Shown here: piece after piece, positions 28,112 to 37,987 of the stretch
How positions within the stretch are numbered: position 1 is the stretch's first letter
Layout: each line of letters begins with the position of its first letter
Origin: Verticiella sediminum
GTDB taxonomy: Bacteria; Pseudomonadota; Gammaproteobacteria; Burkholderiales; Burkholderiaceae_B
DNA: 64,000 bases
Assembly (NCBI RefSeq): GCF_007558815.1
Contig: NZ_VLTJ01000020.1
Coordinates: 62,001-126,000 of the forward strand
Direction: 5' to 3'
Notes under the pieces: model-generated
Told to the model about the DNA's origin: nothing
What the model saw: only the letters and a program-made list of their open reading frames with translations
The model's database searches: none
Translations under genes and position numbers: made by a program

Positions 28112-29245
28112 CTAACCCAGGGCCTTGGCCTGCTGCAACGCATCGATGGTGCTATCGCGAAGACCCCAGGCAGCGAGAATGTCGGGTGCGGCCTCGGCGC
28201 TGGCCTCGCGCGGTGCGCGCGGTGCATCGGGTTCGGTGCGGCTAAAGCGCGGGGCCGGGGCCGGGTGGATCATGCCCTCGACCTCGACGAAGGTGTTGCG
28301 GGCGACGTTGTGCGGGTGGCGGGGCGCCTCGTCCCAGTCGAGCACGGGCGCGAAGCACGCGTCCGAGCCTTCCAGCACCTCGCACCACTGGTCGCGCGTG
28401 CGCGTGCGGAAGATCCCGGCGAGCTTGGCCTTGAGTTCGGGCCAGGCCTGCTGGTCCATCTGCGCGCGAAAGGCCTCGTCCTCGATGCCGCAAAGCGCCA
28501 GCAGGCGGGCATAGAACTTCGCCTCGATCGCGCCCACGGCCACGTGCTTGCCGTCCGCGCATTCGTAGGTGTCGTAGAAATGCGCGCCGCCGTCGAGCAT
28601 GTTGTCGCCGCGCCGGTTGTTCCAGGCGCCGCCCGCGTGCATGCCGTACATCATGGCCGAGAGCAGCGCAGCGCCGTCGGTCATCGCCGCATCCACGACC
28701 TGGCCCTTGCCCGAGCTGCGCGCTTCGTACAGCGCGGCGGCGATACCGAACGCCAGCATCATGGCACCGCCCCCGAAATCGCCCACATAATTGAGCGGCA
28801 CGGTGGGGTTGGCGCCGGGACGGCCGATGGCATGCAAGGCGCCGGTGATGGCGATGTAGTTGATGTCGTGGCCGGCCGCGTGCGCGAGCGGGCCGTGCTG
28901 CCCCCAGCCGGTCATGCGCCCGTAGACCAATGCGGGACGCCGCTCCAGGCAGGGCACCGGCCCCAGGCCCAGGCGCTCCATGACGCCGGGCCGGAAACCC
29001 TCGATGAGCACGTCCGCGCCCGCCACCATGTCGAGCACCGCGGCGGTGGCCCCCGGCGCGGCCAGATCCATCGCCACGACATCGCGGCTGCGCACCAGGA
29101 TGTCGGTGGCGCGCGCCCTGGCGGTTCCGGGGCGCTCGATGCGCAGCACCTGCGCGCCCATGTCCGCCAGCATCATCGCGCAGAAGGGGCCCGGGCCGAT
29201 GCCCGCCATTTCGATCACTTTCACGCCCTTGAGCGGACCTGCCAT
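28112..29245 (-). CDS. CaiB/BaiF family enzyme, alpha-methylacyl-CoA racemase type
   Basis: Cytoplasmic enzyme epimerising 2-methyl-branched acyl-CoA thioesters or transferring CoA. 377 residues with the family III N-terminus ([28 protein letters not shown]). The catalytic set of AMACR/Mcr is recognisable: [13 protein letters not shown] (His), [11 protein letters not shown] (Asp) and VGAIEAKFY (Glu), which favours the racemase over the transferase branch. A strong GAGGAGACAGGT precedes the ATG. It lies 90 bp behind a thiolase and probably shares its transcript, suggesting branched-chain or sterol side-chain beta-oxidation. Confidence 0.88.
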   Translation of the reverse strand: MAGPLKGVKVIEMAGIGPGPFCAMMLADMGAQVLRIERPGTARARATDILVRSRDVVAMDLAAPGATAAVLDMVAGADVLIEGFRPGVMERLGLGPVPCLERRPALVYGRMTGWGQHGPLAHAAGHDINYIAITGALHAIGRPGANPTVPLNYVGDFGGGAMMLAFGIAAALYEARSSGKGQVVDAAMTDGAALLSAMMYGMHAGGAWNNRRGDNMLDGGAHFYDTYECADGKHVAVGAIEAKFYARLLALCGIEDEAFRAQMDQQAWPELKAKLAGIFRTRTRDQWCEVLEGSDACFAPVLDWDEAPRHPHNVARNTFVEVEGMIHPAPAPRFSRTEPDAPRAPREASAEAAPDILAAWGLRDSTIDALQQAKALG

Positions 29246-29335
29246 ACCTGTCTCCTCATGGCCCTGCGGCCCTGGTGTTCGATGAAAAAGCGACGGCGGG
29301 CGCAGGCCCGCCGCACATGCCCGCCCGGCCCTGCG

Positions 29336-30520
29336 TCAGAGCCGTTCGACGATGGTCACGTTGGCCATGCCGCCGCCCTCGCACATGGTCTGCAGGCCAT
29401 AGCGCCCCTTGCGCTGATGCAGCGCGTGCACGAGCGTGGTCATGAGCTTGGTGCCGGAAGCGCCCAGCGGATGTCCGAGCGCGATGGCGCCGCCGTTGAC
29501 GTTCAGCCGTGCCGGGTCGGCGCCGGTGGCCTGCAGCCAGGCCAGGGGTACGGACGCGAAGGCCTCGTTGACCTCGAACAGATCGATGTCGGCGATCGAC
29601 ATGCCGGCTTTGCGCAGCGCGCGCTCCGTGGCCGGCAGCGGAGCTTCGAGCATGATGACCGGATCGTGGCCGAACATCGACATGTGGTGGATGCGCGCCA
29701 GCGGCTCGACGCCCAGGGCGCGCAGCCCCTTCTCGTTGACCACCATGACGCCGGAGGCGCCGTCGCAGATCTGGCTGGCGCTGGCCGCGCTCAGGCGCCC
29801 GCCGTCCTCCTGGATCAGCTTGACGCTGGCGATGCCTTCCAGGGTGGCGTCGGCGCGGATGCCTTCGTCGCGAGTGTGCATCTCGCCGCCGGCCTCACCG
29901 CCGGCCAGGCGTACCTCCAGCGGCAGGATCTCGCGCTCGAAGCGGCCTGCGTCCGCGGCCGCCGCCGCCCGCTTGTGGCTCTGCAGCGCGTAGGCGTCGA
30001 GCTGCTCGCGCGACAGCTCGTACTTCCTGGCCATCATCTCGGCGCCGACGAACTGGCTGAAGGATTCGACCTCGGGATAGTTGGCCTGCAGTTGCGGGCT
30101 CATGTAGCGGCCCAGCCCGGCCTTGGCGGCGAGAATGCCCGGGGTGCCCATGGGCACGCGGGTCATGCTCTCGACGCCCGCGGCGATGACCACGTCCATC
30201 GAGCCGGACATGACGGCCTGGGCGGCGAAGTGCAGCGCCTGCTGCGACGAGCCGCACTGGCGGTCGACGGACGTGCCGGGCACCGACTCGGGCAGCGAAG
30301 AGGCCAGCACGGCGTTGCGCGCCACGTTGCCGGACTGCTCGCCGGCCTGGCCGACGCAGCCCATGATGACGTCTTCGATCAAGGCCGGATCGGCGTTGGT
30401 GCGGGCGACCAGCGCATCGAGCACGCGTGCGCCCAGGTCGACCGGATGCCAGCCGGACAGCCGGCCGCCCCTGCGGCCGCCGGCGGTGCGCACGGCGGCG
30501 ACGATATACGCTTCGGACAT
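29336..30520 (-). CDS. Thiolase (acetyl-CoA C-acyltransferase)
   Basis: Cleaves 3-ketoacyl-CoA or condenses two acyl-CoAs. 394 residues with nucleophile Cys in DRQCGSSQQAL (about 90), GHPLGASGTKL (His near 350) and the C-terminal CEGGGMANVTIVERL, where the usual C-x-G active Cys is present. The start at 30520 is preceded by GAGGAG. The gene clusters with the CaiB-type racemase; the exact chain length is unknown. Confidence 0.9.
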   Translation of the reverse strand: MSEAYIVAAVRTAGGRRGGRLSGWHPVDLGARVLDALVARTNADPALIEDVIMGCVGQAGEQSGNVARNAVLASSLPESVPGTSVDRQCGSSQQALHFAAQAVMSGSMDVVIAAGVESMTRVPMGTPGILAAKAGLGRYMSPQLQANYPEVESFSQFVGAEMMARKYELSREQLDAYALQSHKRAAAAADAGRFEREILPLEVRLAGGEAGGEMHTRDEGIRADATLEGIASVKLIQEDGGRLSAASASQICDGASGVMVVNEKGLRALGVEPLARIHHMSMFGHDPVIMLEAPLPATERALRKAGMSIADIDLFEVNEAFASVPLAWLQATGADPARLNVNGGAIALGHPLGASGTKLMTTLVHALHQRKGRYGLQTMCEGGGMANVTIVERL

Positions 30521-30820
30521 GTCTACTCCTCGTTTTGGCGCAGGGCCCGGGAGGATGCTGGGCACCGGCGCGGTTATGGCCCCGGGGCAGCACCGGCGCG
30601 GCCGTCCTGCCCCGGGGGGATATCGTCGTCGATGATAGCCGAGGCGCCGGCGCGCGGACATGGCGGCAGCGCTCGGGCGCTTGGCGCAAACGCTCGGCGC
30701 GCGCCGGGTCGGTGGAAGTGATGGTCGGGGCAGACACCGATGACATCACCAAGGACGTCATCCCGGTGTGGCAGGCCATCCGCGTGCCCGCCATCCTGGT
30801 GGTCTCGCGTCCAGCCTGAC
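30521..30820. other. Intergenic region recO-thiolase with 11-bp dyad and a 32-codon ORF
   Basis: Contains a perfect inverted repeat CCCCGGGGCAG / CTGCCCCGGGG (30580-30590 with 30607-30617). At 30721-30819 on the plus strand a frame reads MVGADTDDITKDVIPVWQAI and on to VVSRPA; it is not high-GC-shadow-like in composition and may be the tail of a lost gene, but has no RBS and I cannot assign it. In many betaproteobacteria pdxJ follows recO here; it is absent. Confidence 0.35.
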
Positions 30821-31420
30821 CTAGGCCCGCTGCAAGGAATGCAGCACCTTGCGCGTGACCAGGGGCCGGCCCTCGAGCTGATCCTCGATGTGCTCGCGCA
30901 GCAGCCGGCGCAGCGCGGGCTCGGCGGCGGGATCGGCGAAATCCGGCGTGGGCATGTCCAGGCCGTAGCCGATCTCGCGCAGCAGTATCCATTCGAAGCG
31001 GCGCAGCGCTCCGGCCGCGCGCGCGCCCGAGGCCAGTTCGGTCAGGGCGGCGTCGTAGGCAGCGTAGAGGTTCTCGTGCGCGTCCTCGCGCGGCAAGAGG
31101 CGCAGCAACAGCTCGTTCATGTACCAGGCCGACATCATGGCCGGGCCGCTGTAGCGGCGCAAAGGAGCGATCCACTCGGCGCGCACCAGCGTCTTGACGT
31201 CTCCCGCGCCGCTCCAGGAGAGCGCCAGCGGCTGGAAACTGCAGAGCACGGGGCGCAGCGCCGAATGCGGGCGCTTGGCGCCCTTCGCGACCAGGGCGAT
31301 GCGCCCGTGCCGCCGCGAATACACGTCCAGCACCAGCGAGGTTTCGCGCCACGCCGTGCTGTGCAGCAGGAAGCCGAGCTCGTCCGTGGCGCGCGCGCTG
31401 CTGCGGCTACGCGCCGTCAT
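30821..31420 (-). CDS. recO: DNA repair protein RecO, short form
   Basis: Recombination mediator that helps load RecA with RecR. The N-terminal OB fold is clear (GFLLHSTAWRETSLVLDVYS, GRIALVAKGAKRPHSALRPV), and the helical part follows (MMSAWYMNELLLRLLPREDAHENLYAAY). With 199 residues it is 40-50 shorter than common RecO proteins: after WILLREIGYGLDMP the usual middle segment is missing and the end RPLVTRKVLHSLQRA is reached quickly. It may be a natural lineage-specific short form. Overlaps era by 14 nt. Confidence 0.85.
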   Translation of the reverse strand: MTARSRSSARATDELGFLLHSTAWRETSLVLDVYSRRHGRIALVAKGAKRPHSALRPVLCSFQPLALSWSGAGDVKTLVRAEWIAPLRRYSGPAMMSAWYMNELLLRLLPREDAHENLYAAYDAALTELASGARAAGALRRFEWILLREIGYGLDMPTPDFADPAAEPALRRLLREHIEDQLEGRPLVTRKVLHSLQRA

Positions 31421-32339
31421 ACCCCAGCTCGCGCAGGGCGCTCACGCTGTCCGACCACCCCTTGCGCACCTTGACGTAGACCTCCAGGTGCACCGGGCTG
31501 TCGAGCAGCTTGGCGATATCCTGGCGCGCCTCGGTGGCGATGCGCTTCATGTGCTCGCCGCCCTTGCCGAGAAGGATGGGCTTGTGCGATTCGCGCTCGA
31601 CCAGCACGCAGGCATTGATGGCCGTCTGCCGCGGCCCTTCCTCCCACTGCTCGATCACCACGGTGCAGGCATAGGGCAGCTCGTCGCCGACCAGGCGAAA
31701 GATCTTCTCGCGGATCAGCTCGGCGGCGATGAAGCGCACCGGACGATCGGTGAGCGTGTCCTCGTCGAACATCGGCTCGCCCTCGGGCAGGCCGGCGGCG
31801 ATCTCGTCGAGCAGGTGGTCGAGCTGCTTGTCCTTGGCGGCACTGACCGGCACCACCGCGTCGAAGCTGTGCTGCTTGACGATCTTCTCGACGAAGGCAA
31901 AGAGCTCGTCGCGGCGCTTGAGCAGGTCGATCTTGTTGACCGCCAGCACGTGCCGCGCGCCTTTGGGCAGCAACGGCAGCAGTTCGGCGTCGCCCGGGGT
32001 CCACTTGCCGGCCTGGACTACCATCACCACCACGTCCACGTCGGAGACGGCCTGGGTGACGACGCGGTTCATCATGCGGTTCATGGTGCCGCCGTGGCGC
32101 ATCTGAAAGCCCGGCGTGTCGACGAACACGAACTGGGCCCCGGGACGCGTGAGCACGCCATGGATGCGGTGGCGGGTAGTCTGCGCCTTGCGCGAGACGA
32201 TGCTGATCTTGCTGCCGATCAGGGCGTTGAGCAGGGTCGACTTGCCGACGTTGGGGCGGCCGACGATGGCGACCAGGCCGCAGCGGCCGGGCGCCGCGTC
32301 GGCCGGCGGCGTGCCGGTGGAATCGGAATCGGTGCTCAT
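31407..32339 (-). CDS. era: GTPase Era
   Basis: Ribosome-assembly GTPase that binds 16S rRNA near its 3' end. 310 residues: an acidic/Ser-Thr N-terminal extension of about 20 residues, G1 GRPNVGKST, switch regions (QTTRHRIHG), G3 DTPG, G4 NKIDLL, and a C-terminal KH domain with [14 protein letters not shown]. The ATG overlaps the rnc stop (ATGA). Classic rnc-era-recO order. Confidence 0.97.
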   Translation of the reverse strand: MSTDSDSTGTPPADAAPGRCGLVAIVGRPNVGKSTLLNALIGSKISIVSRKAQTTRHRIHGVLTRPGAQFVFVDTPGFQMRHGGTMNRMMNRVVTQAVSDVDVVVMVVQAGKWTPGDAELLPLLPKGARHVLAVNKIDLLKRRDELFAFVEKIVKQHSFDAVVPVSAAKDKQLDHLLDEIAAGLPEGEPMFDEDTLTDRPVRFIAAELIREKIFRLVGDELPYACTVVIEQWEEGPRQTAINACVLVERESHKPILLGKGGEHMKRIATEARQDIAKLLDSPVHLEVYVKVRKGWSDSVSALRELGYDGA

Positions 32340-33142
32340 CGGGGATTTTCCTTGGTTGGGGCGACGCGCGCGGCAGCCGACGCCTCGGCGGCGCCGGCCT
32401 CCTGCGCGACGGCGACAGGCAGCGAGAGCTGGGGCGACTTGCGGGCGCGGCCGCGCCGCGGCTGCGCCAGCTCCACACGCTGCACGGCCTCCAGGGCGCT
32501 GCGGGCGGCCTCCTGTTCGGCGGCGCGCCGGCTCCCGCCCACGCCGCGCACGACGATCTCGAGCTTGGGAATGGCGCACTCCACCTCGAACTCCTGGCTG
32601 TGCGCCGCGCCGTGCGTGGCGACCACGGTGTATTGCGGCAGGGGGATGCGGCGCCCCTGCAGGTGTTCCTGCAGCAAGGTCTTGGCGTCCTTGCCCAGGG
32701 TTTTAGGGTCCACGCCGGCCAGCAGCGGCTGGTACAGGCGGCGGATGACGCGACAGGCCTCGTCGAAGCCGCCGTCGAGGTAGACCGCGCCGAACACGGC
32801 CTCGAGCGCGTCGGCGAGGATGGACGGGCGGCGAAAGCCGCCGCTCTTCAACTCGCCCTCGCCCAGGCGCAGGAAGGACGACAGGTCCAGGCGCTGGGCG
32901 ATGTCGGCGAGCGAAGCCTGCTTGACGAGATTGGCGCGCAGCCGGGACAGGTCGCCTTCGTCCAGCCGCAGGTAGCGCTCGTAGAGCTGGGCGGCGACCG
33001 CGCAATTGAGCACGCTGTCGCCCAGGAACTCCAGCCGTTCGTTGTGCCGGCTGCTGTGGCTGCGGTGCGTCAGGGCCTGCTCGAGCAGGCCGATGTCGGC
33101 AAAGCGGTAGTCCAGGCGGGCTTCGAGCTCGGCGGGCTTCAT
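32336..33142 (-). CDS. rnc: Ribonuclease III
   Basis: Cleaves double-stranded RNA in rRNA maturation. 268 residues: catalytic domain with signature [11 protein letters not shown] and downstream [15 protein letters not shown], a dsRNA-binding domain (about 155-225, [29 protein letters not shown]), and a C-terminal extension of about 40 residues rich in Arg then Ala that shorter RNase III proteins lack. The start at 33142 has GGAGG at ideal distance. Confidence 0.95.
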   Translation of the reverse strand: MKPAELEARLDYRFADIGLLEQALTHRSHSSRHNERLEFLGDSVLNCAVAAQLYERYLRLDEGDLSRLRANLVKQASLADIAQRLDLSSFLRLGEGELKSGGFRRPSILADALEAVFGAVYLDGGFDEACRVIRRLYQPLLAGVDPKTLGKDAKTLLQEHLQGRRIPLPQYTVVATHGAAHSQEFEVECAIPKLEIVVRGVGGSRRAAEQEAARSALEAVQRVELAQPRRGRARKSPQLSLPVAVAQEAGAAEASAAARVAPTKENPR

Positions 33143-33185
33143 GCGGCCTCCGCTCGAGCCCGATCGCGCCGGACTCGTGCGCCTG

Positions 33186-34091
33186 TCATCGGACACCTCC
33201 GATACGGCTCAGATCGCTGAAATTCATCCAGATGAAAAACGCCTTGCCCACGACGTTCTTGTCAGGGACGAAGCCCCAGTACCGGCTGTCGGCGCTGTTG
33301 TCGCGGTTGTCGCCCATGACGAAGTAGTGCCCTTCGGGCACGGTACAGCGCATGCCGCCCGGCTGGTAGCTGCATCGATTGTGATACGGAAACGCCACGT
33401 TGGGGTAGATTTCCGAACCGCCCGGCTGGGCATCGAGCAGGATGCGGTGCGAAACGTCGCCCAGTTGCTCGGAGAACTCGGCGCTGTAGGAGGCGCGGTC
33501 GGGCTCGAAATAATCGCCCATGCGCTCGCGCGGCACCGGCTTGCCGTTCACGGAGAGTTCTTTGTTGACGTAGGCGATTTCGTCGCCGGGCAGGCCGACC
33601 ACGCGCTTGATGAAATCGACGTCCGGCTCGGGCGGGTAGCGGAACACCATGATGTCGCCGCGCTGGGGCTCGCCGATGCCGATGACCTTGGTATCGACCA
33701 CCGGCAGGCGGATGCCGTAGGTGAACTTGTTGACGAGGATCAGATCGCCCGACTGCAGGGTGGGCAGCATGGACCCCGAGGGAATTCGGAACGGCTCGAC
33801 CACGAACGAGCGCAGCACGAAGACGAAGAGGATCACCGGAAAGAAGCTGACCGAGTACTCCACCCACCAGGGAGCCTTGCCGGCCTCGGCGAGCGTGCGC
33901 TCGCGATGCTGGCTGACCGCCGCCTGCCCCTCGACCCGGGCCAGGTGCGGCGCCCGGTCGCGGTCGAACTCCGCCGCGGCATCCGCGACACGGCGCTGGC
34001 GCGCGGGCCGCAGCCAGGCCACATCCATCATCCACACGACGCCGGTGAGCACCAGCAGCACGAACAGGATCAGTGCGAAGTTCCAGCTCAT
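33186..34091 (-). CDS. lepB: Signal peptidase I
   Basis: Inner-membrane Ser/Lys protease removing signal peptides. 301 residues: N-terminal membrane helix ([18 protein letters not shown]), cytoplasmic loop, second helix ([19 protein letters not shown]), the nucleophile in [10 protein letters not shown], the general-base lysine in [12 protein letters not shown], and the box [15 protein letters not shown]. Its ATG overlaps the lepA stop by one base. Confidence 0.96.
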   Translation of the reverse strand: MSWNFALILFVLLVLTGVVWMMDVAWLRPARQRRVADAAAEFDRDRAPHLARVEGQAAVSQHRERTLAEAGKAPWWVEYSVSFFPVILFVFVLRSFVVEPFRIPSGSMLPTLQSGDLILVNKFTYGIRLPVVDTKVIGIGEPQRGDIMVFRYPPEPDVDFIKRVVGLPGDEIAYVNKELSVNGKPVPRERMGDYFEPDRASYSAEFSEQLGDVSHRILLDAQPGGSEIYPNVAFPYHNRCSYQPGGMRCTVPEGHYFVMGDNRDNSADSRYWGFVPDKNVVGKAFFIWMNFSDLSRIGGVR

Positions 34092-35884
34092 TATTTGTCT
34101 TCTACCTGCAAAATGGCGAGGAAGGCTTCCTGCGGGATCTCGACGCTGCCGACCTGCTTCATGCGCTTCTTGCCAGCCTTCTGCTTCTCGAGCAGCTTCT
34201 TCTTGCGGCTGATGTCGCCGCCGTAGCACTTGGCGAGCACGTTCTTGCGCAAGGCCTTCACGTTCTCGCGCGCGATCACCTCGGCGCCGATGGCCGCCTG
34301 GATCGCCACGTCGTACATCTGGCGCGGGATCAGCCCGCGCATGCGCGTGACCACGTCGCGGGCGCGATGGCGCGCGTTGGCGCGGTGCACGATCACCGAC
34401 AGCGCATCCACCCGATCACCGTTGATGAGCAGGTCGACCTTCACCACGTCGGCGCTGCGGTATTCCTTGAACTCGTAGTCCATGGACGCGTAGCCGCGCG
34501 AGACCGACTTCAGGCGATCGAAGAAGTCGAGCACGATCTCGGCCAGCGGGATCTCGTAGGTGAGGTGCACCTGCCGGCCGTGGTAGGTCATGTTGGTCTG
34601 GACGCCACGCTTGTTGGTGCACAGCGTGATGACCGGGCCGACGTATTCCTGCGGCATGAACAGCGTGACCGTGACGACCGGCTCGCGGATGTCGGCGATC
34701 TTGCCCACTTCGGGCATCTTGGACGGGCTGTCGACCATGATGACGCTGCCATCGCGCATCTCGACCTCGTAGACCACCGACGGCGCGGTGGTGATGAGGT
34801 CCATGTCGAACTCGCGCTCCAGGCGCTCCTGGACGATCTCCAGGTGCAGCATGCCGAGAAAGCCGCAGCGAAAGCCGAAGCCCAGCGCCTGCGAGACCTC
34901 GGGCTCGAACAGCAGCGCGGCGTCGTTGAGCTTGAGCTTCTCCAGCGAGTCGCGCAGTTGGTCGTACTCGCTGGACTCCACCGGGTAGAGCCCGGCGAAC
35001 ACCTGCGGCTTGACTTCCTTGAAGCCGGGCAGCGCCGCGGGCGCCGGCTTGCCGGCGAGCGTGATGGTGTCGCCCACCTTGGCGTGCGCGAGTTCCTTGA
35101 TGCCGGCGATGATGAAGCCCACCTGGCCGGCCGACAGCGAATCGCGCGGTTGCGAGCGCGGAGTGAACACGCCGATCTGTTCGCACAGATGGGTGGCGCC
35201 CGCGGCCATGAGATGAATCTTGTCCTTGGGCTTCAAGGTGCCGTTGACCACGCGCACCAGCATGACCACGCCCACGTAGTTGTCGAACCAGGAATCGATC
35301 ACCAGCGCCTGCAGCGGCGCGGTGGGATCGCCCTTGGGCGGCGGGATGCGCGCGACCACCGCCTCCAGGATGTCGTCGATGCCCATGCCGGTCTTGGCGC
35401 TGGCCGGGATGGCCTCGCTCGCGTCGATGCCGATGACTTCCTCGATCTCGGTGCGCGCGTTGTCGGGATCGGCCTGCGGCAGGTCCATCTTGTTCAGTAC
35501 CGGCACCACCTCGACGCCCAGCTCGATGGCGGTATAGCAATTGGCCACGGTCTGCGCCTCGACGCCCTGCGAGGCGTCGACCACCAGGAGCGCGCCTTCG
35601 CAGGCCGACAGGGAGCGGCTGACTTCATACGAGAAGTCCACGTGTCCCGGGGTGTCGATGAGATTGAGGTGGTAGATCTGGCCGTCCTTGGCCACGTATT
35701 GCAGCGAGGCCGTCTGGGCCTTGATGGTGATGCCGCGCTCGCGCTCGAGATCCATGGAATCGAGCACCTGGGCTTCCATCTCGCGATCGGACAGGCCGCC
35801 GCAACGCTGGATCAGGCGATCCGCCAGGGTCGACTTGCCGTGATCGATGTGGGCGATGATGGAAAAATTGCGGATATGCTGCAT
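34091..35884 (-). CDS. lepA: Elongation factor 4 (LepA)
   Basis: Ribosome-associated GTPase of the EF-G family. 597 residues with [13 protein letters not shown] (G1), [11 protein letters not shown] (G2), DTPGHVDF (G3), NKMDLP (G4), and the LepA-specific C-terminal domain ending in [19 protein letters not shown] and IPQEAFLA. It precedes lepB as in most proteobacteria. The RBS before 35884 is weak. Confidence 0.97.
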   Translation of the reverse strand: MQHIRNFSIIAHIDHGKSTLADRLIQRCGGLSDREMEAQVLDSMDLERERGITIKAQTASLQYVAKDGQIYHLNLIDTPGHVDFSYEVSRSLSACEGALLVVDASQGVEAQTVANCYTAIELGVEVVPVLNKMDLPQADPDNARTEIEEVIGIDASEAIPASAKTGMGIDDILEAVVARIPPPKGDPTAPLQALVIDSWFDNYVGVVMLVRVVNGTLKPKDKIHLMAAGATHLCEQIGVFTPRSQPRDSLSAGQVGFIIAGIKELAHAKVGDTITLAGKPAPAALPGFKEVKPQVFAGLYPVESSEYDQLRDSLEKLKLNDAALLFEPEVSQALGFGFRCGFLGMLHLEIVQERLEREFDMDLITTAPSVVYEVEMRDGSVIMVDSPSKMPEVGKIADIREPVVTVTLFMPQEYVGPVITLCTNKRGVQTNMTYHGRQVHLTYEIPLAEIVLDFFDRLKSVSRGYASMDYEFKEYRSADVVKVDLLINGDRVDALSVIVHRANARHRARDVVTRMRGLIPRQMYDVAIQAAIGAEVIARENVKALRKNVLAKCYGGDISRKKKLLEKQKAGKKRMKQVGSVEIPQEAFLAILQVEDK

Positions 35885-36281
35885 GGGCGGTCAAATGACG
35901 AAAAAACCGCCGCGCCATGTCCGGGCTGCCGCTCCGCGAACGGATGCTGCAGTCTCGGGACGGCCCGGCGACGACACAAAGCCCCGGAGGCGGAGCCTTC
36001 GAGCTTGCCACCCCGAGGTGGCGTTCCTGCCTGTGGGCGGCCCTACGGTAAAACCATGGCCCTCCGGGCTGCGGCTTCGGCTGGCTCCCCGCAAGGGGCG
36101 TTGGCCTCGGGGCGGGCCCGGGCAAGAAAACAGGCGGGTATTGCGCGTGCCAGGCACGCTGGGCCGGCGCCGCGACCCCGGGACCTGGGTTCGTTCGCAC
36201 AGCGCCTGGCGGGCTTTCCGAAAAAAAGCCCGCCAGGCGCTGTGCTGTGCCCAAAGCCGTCTTCGGGCACAGCCGGCTATT
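35885..36281. other. mucD-lepA intergenic region, 397 bp, GC-rich, no gene
   Basis: No convincing coding frame. It holds the 20-bp stem hairpin at 36197-36245 and, between 35990 and 36130, a GC-rich stretch with short phrases (CCGAGGTGGCGTTCCTGCC, GGCTTCGGCTGGCTCCCCGC) of the type seen again in the mucD-rseB gap. Confidence 0.6.
36197..36245 (-). terminator. Very strong hairpin downstream of mucD
   Basis: A perfect 20-bp stem (36197-36216 with 36226-36245) around a 9-nt loop that is T-rich on the minus strand. It lies 37 nt behind the mucD stop. There is no T-run after the stem, so it may block 3' decay or separate the sigma-E genes from lepA rather than terminate fully. Confidence 0.6.
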
Positions 36282-37748
36282 CTACCGCGCCGGGCGTACG
36301 GGAACCCACTGTGTCACGTCGCCGCGACGCACGAGCAGCACATGCGTACGGCTGGACTCGAGCTTGCCCACCAGCTCGTTGAACTGCTTGGCGTTGCTGA
36401 CGTCGGTGTTGTTCACGCCGAGGATCACGTCGCCCGCAGCAATGCCCGCGCTCGCGGCCGCACCTTCGGCACGCTCCACGCGCACCCCGCCCTGCACGCG
36501 CAGTTCGTTGCGCTGGGCGTTGGTGAGGTCGGTCACGGCCAGGCCCAGGGCGTTGGTGGCTTGCTCCGGCGCGCCGGATTCCTTGCTGGCGCCCGCCGGC
36601 GGGGTGTCGGGCTCCATGCGATCGACTTCGATCTTCAGGTCGACCGTCTTGCCCTTGCGCCACACCTGGATGCTGGCGGCCGTGCCGGGCTTGGTGTTGC
36701 CCACCATGCGCGGCAGGTCGGACACGCGGCGCACGTCCTGGCCGTTGAACTTGAGCACCACGTCGCCGGCTTCGATGCCGGCGCGATCAGCGGGGCCGCC
36801 GCGCTCGACGCCGCTCACCAGCGCACCCTGGGCACGCTCCAGGCCGAGCGCGCGGCCAACCTCTTCGCTCACCTCGCCGACCTGCACGCCGATGCGCCCG
36901 CGCACCACCTGGCCGGTCTCGCGCAGTTGCTGCACCACGCGCATCGCCTCGTCGATGGGAATGGCGAGCGAGATGCCCATGAAGCCGCCGCTGCGCGAGA
37001 CGATCTGCGAGTTGATGCCGACCACCTGGCCATTCAGGTTGACCAGCGGACCGCCGGAGTTGCCGGGGTTGACCGCTACGTCGGTCTGGATGAAGGGCAG
37101 ATAGTCGCCGGTGTCGCGCCCGATCGCGCTGACGATGCCGGCGGTGACGGTCGAGTCCAGGCCGAACGGCGAACCGAATGCCAGTACCCATTCGCCCTTG
37201 CGCAGGGCCTTGGGTTCGCCGACGTTCAGCACCGGCGCGTCCTTGGTGTCGACCTTGATGAGCGCCACGTCGGTGCGCTGGTCCGAGCCGATGACTTCGG
37301 CCTTGAACTCGCGTCCGTCGGTCAGCGTGACCACGATGCCGTCGGCGCCGTCGACCACGTGGTGGTTGGTCAGGATGTAGCCGTCCTGGGAGATGAAGAA
37401 GCCCGAACCGACGCCGCGCGGCACGGAGCGCTCCTCGCCGCCACCGCCGGGAGGCGTCTGCGGCGGCGTGCCGGGCGGCACGTTGCGCCCGGGCGGCGCG
37501 AAATCGGGACCGAAGAACCAGCGGAACAGTTCATAGGGATCGCTGCCCCCGCCGGGGCCGCGGCCGGCGACGCGGATCGACGCCGTGGTCCGGATGTTCA
37601 CCACGCCCGGGTCGACCTTCTCGACCACGGACGTGAAATCCGGCCCGACGACGGGCTGCGCCAGCACGGGTGACGCCACGGCCAGGGAAGCGCCGAGCAG
37701 CACGGCGCCACATGCTCGGCGCATCAACCGCATGAACATCAATGACAT
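36282..37748 (-). CDS. mucD: Periplasmic serine protease/chaperone MucD (DegP/HtrA family)
   Basis: Degrades misfolded envelope proteins and tunes sigma-E signalling. 488 residues: signal peptide (LLGASLAVASPVLAQ), protease domain with catalytic triad in LTNHHVVDGAD (His), RTDVALIKVD (Asp) and NPGNSGGPLVNL (Ser), and two PDZ domains (about 295-385 and 410-480). A Pro/Gly-rich loop precedes the catalytic His. GGAG lies 8 nt before the ATG. Last of the rpoE-rseA-rseB-mucD group. Confidence 0.95.
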   Translation of the reverse strand: MSLMFMRLMRRACGAVLLGASLAVASPVLAQPVVGPDFTSVVEKVDPGVVNIRTTASIRVAGRGPGGGSDPYELFRWFFGPDFAPPGRNVPPGTPPQTPPGGGGEERSVPRGVGSGFFISQDGYILTNHHVVDGADGIVVTLTDGREFKAEVIGSDQRTDVALIKVDTKDAPVLNVGEPKALRKGEWVLAFGSPFGLDSTVTAGIVSAIGRDTGDYLPFIQTDVAVNPGNSGGPLVNLNGQVVGINSQIVSRSGGFMGISLAIPIDEAMRVVQQLRETGQVVRGRIGVQVGEVSEEVGRALGLERAQGALVSGVERGGPADRAGIEAGDVVLKFNGQDVRRVSDLPRMVGNTKPGTAASIQVWRKGKTVDLKIEVDRMEPDTPPAGASKESGAPEQATNALGLAVTDLTNAQRNELRVQGGVRVERAEGAAASAGIAAGDVILGVNNTDVSNAKQFNELVGKLESSRTHVLLVRRGDVTQWVPVRPAR

Positions 37749-37987
37749 GATTCAACTCCAGCGTTGAAAGCAAGATGAGACGCCCCACGCCACGCCCGCA
37801 CCCGCGGGCTGCGCCAGCCCTCTTGCGAAAGTCGGGAGCCTGCTCGCGCAAGCTGCGCTGCCCCCGCAAAGGGCGAACTCCTGCCTCGGGGCGGCTCGAG
37901 AACACGGCGACAGGAGACAGCGACCCGGCTGCGAAGGGCGGGCCCATCCTTGCGGAATGGGGACGCGGCCGCCCTGCGTCAAGTCGC
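37749..37987. other. rseB-mucD gap (239 bp), GC-rich, no gene
   Basis: No coding frame I can support. On the minus strand it contains GCAGGGCGGCCGCG, GGCAGGAGTTCGCC and TTGCGCGAGCAGGC phrases resembling other GC-rich intergenic pieces of this window. The end provides the GGAG for mucD. Confidence 0.5.

Noticed and set aside
36043-36281. Small frames between lepA and mucD
   Set aside because: They overlap the 20-bp hairpin, lack RBS and have Arg/Pro/Ala-biased shadow composition.
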